Shown piece after piece: positions 6,891 to 16,113 of a DNA stretch of 36,099 nucleotides. This DNA is from Schumannella sp. 10F1B-5-1. GTDB lineage: Bacteria; Actinomycetota; Actinomycetes; Actinomycetales; Microbacteriaceae. The stretch covers positions 335,204 to 371,302 of the forward strand of contig NZ_VHQH01000038.1 in the NCBI RefSeq assembly GCF_006517535.1, given 5' to 3'. How positions within the stretch are numbered: position 1 is the stretch's first letter; every line of letters starts with the position of its first letter. Both the position numbers and the translations under genes were made by a program. The notes under the pieces were generated by a model. That model had not been told where the DNA came from and searched no databases. It was given only the letters and a program-made list of their open reading frames with translations.

Positions 6891-7854
6891 GGAAGAACAC
6901 CTCGGCCTTCTTGCCCAGGATGCCCTGGGGTCGGAATATCACGAGCAGCATGAGCGCGAGGCCGACGATGATGAATCGGATCGGACCCTGCTGGGTGCTC
7001 GTGATGGGAAGGATGTGGTTCGTCACGGCCAGGCTCAGCAGGCCGTCGGAGAGCGACAGCACGACCCAGAAGATCGCGGCGCCGAGCAGCGGCCCGAAGA
7101 TCGTGGTCGCGCCGCCGAGCAGCATGATCGTGTAGAGGAAGAACGTCAGCTGGGTGCCGTAGTTATCCGGCTGCAGCGAGCGCGGCAGGATGAACAACGC
7201 GCCGGCGAGACCGCCGAGCACACCGCCCAGCACGAGCGCCTGCATCTTGTAGCTGAACACGTTCTTGCCGAGCGCGCGCACGGCGTCCTCGTCCTCGCGG
7301 ATGCCCTTGACGATGCGGCCCCAGGGGCTGCGCATGAGCGCCCAGACGAGCAGGCAGGCCAGCAGCACGAGCGCCCATCCGCAGATCGCCGCCCACAGGT
7401 CGGACGCCGTCATGTGCAGCGGGCCGAGGTACTGCCCGTTCGGGAACGGGTTGAGCGCCTGGAAGTCCTCCGCACCGCCGTTGAGGCCCGTCGCGCCGCC
7501 GGTCAGACCGGTGAGCTCGGGGGTCTTGACCGAGAGCCTGACGATCTCCGCCGCGGCGATCGTGACGATCGACAGGTAGTCGGCCCTCAATCGCAGCGTC
7601 GGGAGTCCGAGCAGGAACGCGAAGATCACGCTGCAGACGATGGTCGCGAGGATCGCGAAGGGCAGCGGCCAGTGGAACTGCAGGCTGGTGACCACGAAGG
7701 CGTAGCCGCCGATGGCCATGAAGCCGGCCTGGCCGAAGTTCACCAGACCGGTGAAGCCGAAGTGCACCACGAGACCGATGGTCGCGAGCGCGTAGGCCGC
7801 GGTCGTGGGGGAGATCGCCTCGCCGAAGGCGAGCGGGATGAAGTTGAAGTCCAC
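6883..7854 (-). CDS. livM: LIV-type ABC transporter permease LivM
   Basis: 323 aa from GTG 7854, with AGGAGG 6 nt upstream that sits over the livH stop. About eight to ten predicted membrane helices. The cytosolic EAA-like loop is GRIVKGIREDEDAVRALGKNV (the conserved LivM loop that docks the ATPases), and the C-terminus GLALMLLVIFRPQGILGKK is typical of the family. It pairs with LivH to form the channel for the LivK-delivered substrate. It overlaps livG and is separated from livH by 10 nt, so all four are one transcript. Confidence 0.94.
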   Translation of the reverse strand: MDFNFIPLAFGEAISPTTAAYALATIGLVVHFGFTGLVNFGQAGFMAIGGYAFVVTSLQFHWPLPFAILATIVCSVIFAFLLGLPTLRLRADYLSIVTIAAAEIVRLSVKTPELTGLTGGATGLNGGAEDFQALNPFPNGQYLGPLHMTASDLWAAICGWALVLLACLLVWALMRSPWGRIVKGIREDEDAVRALGKNVFSYKMQALVLGGVLGGLAGALFILPRSLQPDNYGTQLTFFLYTIMLLGGATTIFGPLLGAAIFWVVLSLSDGLLSLAVTNHILPITSTQQGPIRFIIVGLALMLLVIFRPQGILGKKAEVFFRA

Positions 7855-7864
7855 GGTCGCCCTC

Positions 7865-9262
7865 CTAGCCGATCCGCTCGCGTCGACCGAGGATGCCCTG
7901 CGGTCGAACCAGGAGGATCACGATCATCACGGCCAGCGCCGCCACGTACTTCAGGTTGTCGGGGATGAACAGCGTCGACAGGTTCATGAAGACGCTGATC
8001 ACCAGCGAGCCGACCAGGGCGCCGAACGCCGAGCCGAGACCGCCGAGAGTCACGGCCGCGAAGATCAGCAGCAGGATCTGGCTGCCGGTGTCCCACCGCA
8101 GCGACTGGTAGTAGGCGATGAGCACGCCCGACAGGCCCGCCAGGGCGGCGCCGCCGATCCAGATGCACCGGATGACGAAGTCGACGTCGATTCCGGATGC
8201 GGCGGCCAGCGACCGGTTGTCGGCGACCGCGCGAGCGGCCTTGCCGAGCCGGGTGCGCAGCATCACGAAGGCCACCAGCAGCAGCACGACCAGCGCCACC
8301 ACGGCGCCCATCACATCCGTGAACCTGAGGCTCACCGATCCGATCTTCAGGAACGGAGACGGGTCGTTCGGCAGCGTCAGGCGGTCGGCGCCGAAGATGA
8401 AGCTGTAGATGTAGCGGGTCGCGAGGGCGAGGCCGATGCTCACGATCATGAGCGGCACGAGGCCGACGCCGCGCTTGCGCAGCGGCTTCCAGAGCACGAC
8501 GTCCTGCGCGAAGCCGTAGACGCCTCCCAGGATGACCGCCGCCAGGATGCCGACCACACCGGGCAGGCCCAGGATGCTGGAGAACAGGTAGCCCATCAGC
8601 GCGCCGAAGGTCACGAGCTCGCCGTGGGCGAAGTTGTTGAGGCCGGTCGTGCCGTAGATCAGCGAGACGCCGATCGAGGCGAGGGCCAGCAGCAGACCGT
8701 AGATGATGCCCGTGACGATCTTCGAGGCGACCAGGCCGCCCGTGATGCCGCGGGGGCCGCTGCTCGATCCGCTGTCGGAGGCGCCGCTCGACGGGCTCGC
8801 CGAGTCGCTCGGCGACGTCGCACCGCCCGACCCGGTGTCGGCGGTCGTGAACAGGAAGTTCGCGGGAACCCCCTTGTTCGTCGCCTGGACCGAGACCTCG
8901 CGGGGGTTCTGCGCGTCGGGCAGGGTCCCCACGCCATCGGGCGCGGTCGAGTCGTCGACGGTCACGGTGTAGGTGCCGGGGCCGGGGAGTCCGACCTGGA
9001 TCCGACCCTCCGCATCCGTGGTGAAGGTCTCGTCGAAGTCGTCGCCCTTCACCTCCACGGAGAGGTTCGGCACCGGCTCCTTCGTCTGGAGCTGACGCAC
9101 CCAGATCGAGATGGATTCATCGGCGGTGTTGGGATCGATCGGCTCGGCGCTGGCGAGCGGCGCGGCGATCGGAAGGACGGCGATGAGCGCAGCGAACGCC
9201 ATCCCGATCAATCCGATGCCGACGGCACGACGACGTCGCGGGTCGACAGGGAGAATTCCCAC
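7865..9262 (-). CDS. livH: LIV-type ABC permease LivH with an exported CnaB-like N-terminal domain
   Basis: 465 aa from GTG 9262, chosen because AGGAGG lies 7 nt upstream; an ATG at 9322 would add 20 non-conserved residues. Residues 1-39 form a signal peptide or anchor (RRRR, hydrophobic helix, ASAE). About 50-140 looks like a beta-sandwich of the CnaB/carboxypeptidase-regulatory type (VPNLSVEVKGDDFDETFTTDAEGRIQVGLPGPGTYTVTV). Residues 142-172 are a Ser/Gly linker. Residues 175-465 are a complete LivH permease (YGTTGLNNFAHGELVTFGAL; ADNRSLAAASGIDVDFV loop; LVRPQGILGRR end). Normal LivH proteins are about 290-310 aa, so the extension is the oddity. UrtB proteins also have N-terminal extensions, but I see no clear UrtB signature. 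Confidence 0.9.
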   Translation of the reverse strand: MGILPVDPRRRRAVGIGLIGMAFAALIAVLPIAAPLASAEPIDPNTADESISIWVRQLQTKEPVPNLSVEVKGDDFDETFTTDAEGRIQVGLPGPGTYTVTVDDSTAPDGVGTLPDAQNPREVSVQATNKGVPANFLFTTADTGSGGATSPSDSASPSSGASDSGSSSGPRGITGGLVASKIVTGIIYGLLLALASIGVSLIYGTTGLNNFAHGELVTFGALMGYLFSSILGLPGVVGILAAVILGGVYGFAQDVVLWKPLRKRGVGLVPLMIVSIGLALATRYIYSFIFGADRLTLPNDPSPFLKIGSVSLRFTDVMGAVVALVVLLLVAFVMLRTRLGKAARAVADNRSLAAASGIDVDFVIRCIWIGGAALAGLSGVLIAYYQSLRWDTGSQILLLIFAAVTLGGLGSAFGALVGSLVISVFMNLSTLFIPDNLKYVAALAVMIVILLVRPQGILGRRERIG

Positions 9263-11163
<1,901 letters not shown>

Positions 11164-11172
11164 TCTCGGTCA

Positions 11173-11210
11173 GACGGCCCGCGACCCTCGACAGGGGGAC
11201 GCGGGCCGTC
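11173..11210 (+). terminator. Terminator of guaB
   Basis: Perfect 11-bp arms GACGGCCCGCG (11173-11183) and CGCGGGCCGTC (11200-11210) around a 16-nt loop, followed by TTA. It lies just past the duplicated guaB end and directly before the next promoter. Confidence 0.75.
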
Positions 11211-11211
11211 T

Positions 11212-11217
11212 TACTCT
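11212..11217 (+). promoter_or_regulatory. -10 element before the LPXTG protein
   Basis: TACTCT, then 7 nt, then ATG 11225. The hexamer abuts the guaB terminator stem. Probably leaderless. Confidence 0.5.
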
Positions 11218-11224
11218 GTGGCCC

Positions 11225-12328
11225 ATGGGGCGGATGGGCAAGCTGGGTACGGGGATCGGCGCGGCCGCGCTCGCCGCGGTGCTCCTGACCACCGCATCCC
11301 TGCCCGCTGCGGCCGCGCCACGGCAGAAGGCCGGCAGCTGGGGTCAGCTGACCACGACGACTGCCCAGGTCGCCGCGGGGTTCCCGTCGGCGACGGTCGC
11401 GAGCTCGGATCCGACGCTCGCCGTGGCGACGACGGCGACGATGAGCGCGACGACCCCGCCCGGTCAGGTCTACGGGACCTCGGCCGGGTCGACCTACCTC
11501 TCGGTCTCGCCGGTCTCGGCATCGGTTCCCTCCTCGACGACGATCACCTTCGCCGCGCCGACGCCGCCGGAGTTCTGGTCGTTCGTGTTTGGCGACATCG
11601 ACTCCGAGAGCGTGCAGGTCAGCGCGACCGCCCCCGACGGCTCGCCGGTCGCGATCGCCGATCTGGGATTCCGCGGCGCCTACAACTCGCTCGGGCAGAG
11701 CGATCAGCCCAACTGGGATGCCGCGACCGGGGTGCTCAGCGGGAACGTGGCCGCGAGCGACGGCGCGAGCGGCTGGTTCAGCCCGACCGTCCCGCTGTCG
11801 ACACTGACCTTCACCTCGACGACGCTGAACTTCGCGCCGCGGCTGCAGTTCTGGATGGTCGGGCTCACGGCGAGCCTGTCGGGCCGCGTCGTCGATACGA
11901 GCGGCGCCCCGGTGGCGAATGCGACCGTCGCCGTGCAGCAGCCCGACGCGACGCCGCTGCCCGGTCCGCCCGCGACCGCGGTGACCGACGGGAACGGCGC
12001 CTACGACATCCCGGTGTTCCCGAGCGCGGAGCCGGTGCAGGTCGTCGTGACACCCGCCGACCGCGCGGCCCCCGACCCGGTCGTCGCGACGCCGACACCC
12101 GACGCCGACGGGGTGCCCGTCTTCGACGCCGTCGACGTGACGGCGGTCGCCCTGCCGACCGCGCCGCCGACGACCCCGCCGGCGGTCGATCCGGCCGACA
12201 CCGCGCCGACGCTGCCAGCGACCGGCGTGAGCGCGCCGGGGTGGCTGATCGGCGGCGCCATCGCGGCCGTGGTGCTCGGGCTGGCGCTCGCGGTCGCGGC
12301 GCGCATCCGGCGGCGCAGCCCGCGCTGA
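11225..12328 (+). CDS. LPXTG-anchored surface protein with CnaB-like domain
   Basis: 367 aa. The signal peptide (about residues 1-31) ends SLPAAAAP. The middle (about 40-215) is Ser/Thr/Ala-rich and predicted beta-rich, with no family I recognise. About 217-305 is a carboxypeptidase-regulatory/CnaB-like repeat (LSGRVVDTSGAPVANATVAV...TDGNGAYDIPVF). A Pro/Thr-rich wall-spanning stretch follows, then LPATG at 330-334, a hydrophobic helix and RIRRRSPR. This is a complete sortase signal, so the protein should be linked to peptidoglycan. The role is unknown. It is single-gene, between guaB and guaB3; the sortase is not in the window. An alternative start is Met4. Confidence 0.85.
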   Translation: MGRMGKLGTGIGAAALAAVLLTTASLPAAAAPRQKAGSWGQLTTTTAQVAAGFPSATVASSDPTLAVATTATMSATTPPGQVYGTSAGSTYLSVSPVSASVPSSTTITFAAPTPPEFWSFVFGDIDSESVQVSATAPDGSPVAIADLGFRGAYNSLGQSDQPNWDAATGVLSGNVAASDGASGWFSPTVPLSTLTFTSTTLNFAPRLQFWMVGLTASLSGRVVDTSGAPVANATVAVQQPDATPLPGPPATAVTDGNGAYDIPVFPSAEPVQVVVTPADRAAPDPVVATPTPDADGVPVFDAVDVTAVALPTAPPTTPPAVDPADTAPTLPATGVSAPGWLIGGAIAAVVLGLALAVAARIRRRSPR

Positions 12329-12409
12329 GCGGGGCGGACCGCGCACCGGCGGGCCCGTGTGTCTGCTCCGCCGCAGCCGGCGTCGAGGTCATGCCCGACA
12401 CCGCGCCGC

Positions 12410-12415
12410 TAGGCT
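12410..12415 (+). promoter_or_regulatory. -10 element of a leaderless promoter (guaB3)
   Basis: TAGGCT, then GACCCG, then the GTG start at 12422: exact TANNNT-N6-GTG. Confidence 0.6.
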
Positions 12416-12421
12416 GACCCG

Positions 12422-13543
12422 GTGACTGACATCGAGATCGGCCGGTCCAAGCGAGCCCGACGCGCCTACGCCTTCGACGACATCGCCGTCGTCCCGAGCC
12501 GCCGCACGCGCGACCCGAAGGACGTCAGCGTCAGCTGGACGATCGACGCCTTCACCTTCGACATCCCGGTGCTCGCCGCCCCCATGGACTCGGTGGTCAG
12601 CCCCGAGACCGCGATCGCGATCGGCCGCCTCGGCGGCCTCGGCGTGCTCGACCTCGAGGGCGTCTGGACCCGCTACGACGACCCGACCGCGGTGCTCGCC
12701 GAGATCGCTCAGCTGCCCGCCGAGTCGGCGACGCAGCGCATGCAGCAGATCTACGCCGAGCCGATCAAGCCCGAGCTGATCAAGGCGCGCCTGGCCGAGA
12801 TCCGCGCCTCGGGCGTGCCGGTCGCGGGGGCCCTCAGCCCGCAGCGCACGCAGGAGCACTACCAGGCGGTCGTGGATGCGGGGGTCGACCTGTTCGTCAT
12901 CCGCGGCACCACGGTCAGCGCCGAGCACGTCTCGAAGACCGTCGAGCCGCTCAACCTCAAGAAGTTCATCTACGAGCTGGATGTGCCGGTCATCGTCGGC
13001 GGCGCCGCCACCTACACCGCGGCCCTGCACCTCATGCGCACGGGCGCGGCGGGCGTGCTCGTCGGCTTCGGCGGGGGAGCCGCCTCGACCACGCGCTCGA
13101 GCCTGGGCATCCACGCGCCGATGGCGACCGCCGTCGCCGACGTCGCCGGAGCACGCCGCGACTACCTCGACGAGTCGGGCGGCCGCTACGTGCACGTCAT
13201 CGCCGACGGCGGGCTCGGCACGAGCGGCGACATCGTCAAGGCCGTCTCGGTCGGCGCCGACGCCGTCATGCTCGGCTCGACGCTGGCGCGCGCAAGCGAG
13301 GCGCCCGGCGGCGGCTTCCACTGGGGCGCCGAGGCGCACCACGGCGAGCTGCCGCGCGGCCACCGCGTCGAGGTCGGCACGATCGCGCCGCTCGAGCAGC
13401 TGCTGTTCGGGCCGTCGACGGCGGCCGACGGGCGCACGAACCTGATCGGCGCGCTGCGCCGCTCGATGGCGACCACGGGCTACTCCGACCTCAAGGAGTT
13501 CCAGCGCGTCGAGGTCGTCGTCGCCCCCTACGGCGAGGCCTGA
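12422..13543 (+). CDS. guaB3: GuaB3 family IMP dehydrogenase-related protein
   Basis: 373 aa from GTG 12422. An IMPDH/GMP-reductase-type barrel without CBS domains: YAFDDIAVVPSRRTRDP, VLAAPMDSVVS, VIADGGLGTSGDIVKAVSVGADAVMLGS. The loop aligned with the catalytic GPGSICTTR of GuaB reads GGGAASTTR here, so the nucleophilic Cys is replaced by Ser222. GuaB3 is widespread in actinobacteria. Some GuaB3 proteins elsewhere are reported to have IMPDH activity, but with no Cys at this position that mechanism is doubtful for this one. The C-terminus (FGPSTAADGRTNLIGALRRSMATTGYSDLKEFQ) is GuaB3-typical. Confidence 0.93.
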   Translation: MTDIEIGRSKRARRAYAFDDIAVVPSRRTRDPKDVSVSWTIDAFTFDIPVLAAPMDSVVSPETAIAIGRLGGLGVLDLEGVWTRYDDPTAVLAEIAQLPAESATQRMQQIYAEPIKPELIKARLAEIRASGVPVAGALSPQRTQEHYQAVVDAGVDLFVIRGTTVSAEHVSKTVEPLNLKKFIYELDVPVIVGGAATYTAALHLMRTGAAGVLVGFGGGAASTTRSSLGIHAPMATAVADVAGARRDYLDESGGRYVHVIADGGLGTSGDIVKAVSVGADAVMLGSTLARASEAPGGGFHWGAEAHHGELPRGHRVEVGTIAPLEQLLFGPSTAADGRTNLIGALRRSMATTGYSDLKEFQRVEVVVAPYGEA

Positions 13544-13650
13544 GCCCCGCGCCCGCCTCGGCCACGCGATCCTGCCGAAGGACCGGGCGTGGAGGGCATT
13601 CCGGGAAAACGTGCAGGGCGCATCCCTCGGCCGGCGCTGACGCTCCGGCG

Positions 13651-13656
13651 TAGCGT
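13651..13656 (+). promoter_or_regulatory. -10 element of glpD
   Basis: TAGCGT, 26 nt before the glpD start, leaving a short leader with GAGGAGG as RBS. No clear -35. The rest of the 139-nt gap holds nothing I recognise. Confidence 0.45.
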
Positions 13657-13682
13657 GGGCTGCGACGGATGAGGAGGTCCCG

Positions 13683-15542
13683 ATGGCACGCAGGTCCGTG
13701 ACCCGTTCGACTCGACTCGGCCCCGAGGAGCGCTCGGCGGCCATCGCCTCGATGCGCGACCGCGAGCTCGACGTGCTCGTCGTGGGCGGCGGCATCGTCG
13801 GCACCGGCGCGGCGCTCGACTCCGTGACGCGCGGTCTGCGCACGGGTCTGCTCGAGGCCCGCGACTTCGCCTCGGGCACCTCGAGCCGCTCGTCGAAGCT
13901 CGTGCACGGCGGCATCCGCTATCTCGAGCAGCTCGACTTCGGGCTCGTGCGCGAGGCGCTGATCGAGCGCGGTCTGCTGCTGCAGCGCATCGCCCCGCAC
14001 CTGGTGAAGCCGGTGCGCTTCCTCTACCCGCTCACGAAGCCCGTGTTCGAGCGCTTCTACATCGGCGCCGGGATGCTGCTCTACGACCTGTTCTCGTGGA
14101 GCGGCGGTCGCCCGCCCGGGGTGCCGCACCACCGCCACCTGTCGAAGCGGCAGCTGGCCAAGGCGATGCCGGGCCTCGACAAGGACGCCTTCATCGGCGG
14201 CCTCACCTACTACGACGCCCAGGTCGACGACGCCCGCTACGTGGCGAACCTGGCGCGCACCGCCTCCTTCTACGGCGCCCACGTCGCCAGCCGGGTGCGC
14301 GTCGAGGGCTTCCTCAAGGTCGGCGAGCGCGTCGTGGGCGTGCAGGCGCTGGATGTCGAGACCGGCGAGCGCTTCGAGATCCACGCCAAGCAGGTCGTCA
14401 ACGCCACGGGCGTCTGGACCGACGACACCCAGGCGATGGTCGGCGCGCGCGGCGGCTTCAAGGTGCGGGCGTCGAAGGGCGTGCACCTGGTCGTGCCGCG
14501 CGACCGCTTCCAGTCGAAGATCGGCATGATCCTGCGCACCGAGAAGAGCGTGCTCTTCGTCATCCCCTGGGGTCGGCACTGGCTGATCGGCACGACCGAC
14601 ACCGACTGGAACCTCGACAAGGCGCATCCCGCCGCGACGGCCGCCGACATCGACTATCTGCTCGAGCACGTCAACCAGGTGCTGGCGGTCAAGCTCACCC
14701 GCGAGGACGTCGAAGGCGTCTACGCGGGCCTGCGCCCCCTGCTGGCCGGCGAGAGCGAGCAGACGTCCAAGCTCAGCCGCGAGCACCTCGTCGCGCACTC
14801 GGTGCCGGGTCTCGTCGTCATCGCGGGCGGCAAGTGGACCACCTACCGCGTGATGGCGAAGGATGCGATCGACGAGGCCGTCGCGGCGCTCGATGGCAAG
14901 TGGTCGGAGAGCGTGACCGAGAACATCGGCCTGCTCGGCGCCGAGGGCTACCAGGCCGCGTGGAACAAGCGCGCCCGCATCGCCCGCGCCTTCGACGTGC
15001 ACCGCGTGCGCATCGAGCACCTGCTGAACCGCTACGGGGTCCTGACCGACGAGGTGCTCGAGCTCATCAAGGAGCGCCCCGAGCTGGCCGAGGCGGTGCC
15101 GGGCGCCGACGACTACATCCAGGCCGAGATCGTCTATGCCGCGAGTCACGAGGGCGCGCTGCACCTCGAGGACGTGCTCGCCCGCCGCACGCGTATCTCG
15201 ATCGAGGCGTGGGACCGCGGGGTCAGCGCCGCGCCCGTCGCCGCCGCGCTGATGGGCGAGGTGCTCGGCTGGGATGCGGACCGCATCCAGGAGGAGACCG
15301 AGAACTACCTGCGGCGCGTCGCGGCCGAGCGGGCGAGCCAGCTGGAGCCGGATGACGCCGCGGCCGACCGGGTGCGGCTGGAGGCGCCGGACATCTCGAC
15401 GATCCTCGCCGAGCTGCCGAGCGCCGCGGATGCGCCGGTCGCGACCGCGCCGAAGCCGACCCGGTCGAAGGCAGCCGCGGCCAAGTCCACGACCCGTACG
15501 CCTCGGGCGAAGCGTCCGGCCGCGGGGGAGGGCGCTCAGTAG
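13683..15542 (+). CDS. glpD: Glycerol-3-phosphate dehydrogenase (FAD-dependent)
   Basis: 619 aa from ATG 13683 with GAGGAGG upstream. The FAD-binding dinucleotide fold is VLVVGGGIVGTGAALDSVTRG (GGGIVG at 35-40), followed by the GlpD motif GTSSRSSKLVHGGIRYLEQ; GTTDTDW and VIAGGKWTTYRVMAKDAID are also family hallmarks. It oxidises glycerol-3-phosphate to dihydroxyacetone phosphate and passes electrons to the quinone pool at the membrane. The last ~60 residues are a Lys/Ala/Thr/Pro-rich tail (KPTRSKAAAAKSTTRTPRAKR) beyond the usual GlpD end, probably disordered. The GDPD at 24592 would yield its substrate. Confidence 0.96.
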   Translation: MARRSVTRSTRLGPEERSAAIASMRDRELDVLVVGGGIVGTGAALDSVTRGLRTGLLEARDFASGTSSRSSKLVHGGIRYLEQLDFGLVREALIERGLLLQRIAPHLVKPVRFLYPLTKPVFERFYIGAGMLLYDLFSWSGGRPPGVPHHRHLSKRQLAKAMPGLDKDAFIGGLTYYDAQVDDARYVANLARTASFYGAHVASRVRVEGFLKVGERVVGVQALDVETGERFEIHAKQVVNATGVWTDDTQAMVGARGGFKVRASKGVHLVVPRDRFQSKIGMILRTEKSVLFVIPWGRHWLIGTTDTDWNLDKAHPAATAADIDYLLEHVNQVLAVKLTREDVEGVYAGLRPLLAGESEQTSKLSREHLVAHSVPGLVVIAGGKWTTYRVMAKDAIDEAVAALDGKWSESVTENIGLLGAEGYQAAWNKRARIARAFDVHRVRIEHLLNRYGVLTDEVLELIKERPELAEAVPGADDYIQAEIVYAASHEGALHLEDVLARRTRISIEAWDRGVSAAPVAAALMGEVLGWDADRIQEETENYLRRVAAERASQLEPDDAAADRVRLEAPDISTILAELPSAADAPVATAPKPTRSKAAAAKSTTRTPRAKRPAAGEGAQ

Positions 15543-15545
15543 ACT
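15540..15545 (+). promoter_or_regulatory. -10 element overlapping the glpD stop codon (khtT)
   Basis: TAGACT starts with the TAG stop codon of glpD. It would give a leader of about 28 nt carrying AAGGAG for the next gene. The same stop-embedded hexamer occurs at 18532. Confidence 0.45.
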
Positions 15546-15579
15546 GAGGGCATTCCCCACAGCTTGAAGGAGCTCAACC

Positions 15580-16110
15580 ATGGTCGATGTCCGACGGGTC
15601 AAGCTCCCGGGGGTCGGCGTGCTCCACACCTTCGTCACGGATGACGGTGGAAAGGTCGGCGTGATCACGCACCGCTCCGGGCACAGCGACCTCATCACGT
15701 TCTCCGACGCCGGCGACGGCGGCGCCGATGCCGCCAAGGTGTCGCTGCGCCTCGACGAGGACGAGGCGCACACGCTCGCGGAGCTGCTCGGCGGCACGCG
15801 CATCACCGAGTCGCTGTCGGCGCTCGAGCAGCTGCCCGGACTGTCGATCGACTGGTTCACGGTCGGCTACGACGACCACATCGCCGGGCAGGAGCTCGGC
15901 GGGCTCGCCACGACCGGACTCGTCGCACTGACCGTGGTCGCGGTCGTGCGCGGCGACTCCGCCAACCCGGCTCCGGCGAACGACTTCAAGGTCTTCCCCG
16001 GCGACACCCTCGTCGTCGCGGGCAGTCCCGAGAAGGTCGCCAAGGCGTTCAACTTCTATCGCACGGGGGAGCTGGCCCCGAAGGTCGCGGCCGACGCGCC
16101 GGGAGCGTAG
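15580..16110 (+). CDS. Cation:proton antiporter regulatory subunit (KhtT-like, TrkA_C domain)
   Basis: 176 aa, start ATG 15580 with GAAGGAG upstream. Residues 1-75 form a small beta-rich N-terminal domain (VDVRRVKLPGVGVLHTFVT, also seen in KhtT). Residues about 80-165 are a TrkA_C/RCK_C domain (GLSIDWFTVGYDDHIAGQELGG...FPGDTLVVAGSPEKVAKAF). In KhtTU systems this cytosolic subunit gates the membrane antiporter in response to nucleotide or pH. The antiporter gene begins 3 nt after its stop, so the two are surely cotranscribed. Confidence 0.88.
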   Translation: MVDVRRVKLPGVGVLHTFVTDDGGKVGVITHRSGHSDLITFSDAGDGGADAAKVSLRLDEDEAHTLAELLGGTRITESLSALEQLPGLSIDWFTVGYDDHIAGQELGGLATTGLVALTVVAVVRGDSANPAPANDFKVFPGDTLVVAGSPEKVAKAFNFYRTGELAPKVAADAPGA

Positions 16111-16113
16111 AGC

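Noticed and set aside
7865-9262. Assignment of the transporter as a urea importer because of the long LivH
   Set aside because: The extension is CnaB-like and not the UrtB type that I could recognise, and no urease or urea genes are in the window.
13491-15860. Long minus-strand open frame of 789 codons opposite glpD
   Set aside because: It is antisense to a gene with unmistakable GlpD motifs. Its translation is His/Arg/Asp/Val-biased low complexity with no RBS; such shadow frames are expected in very GC-rich DNA.
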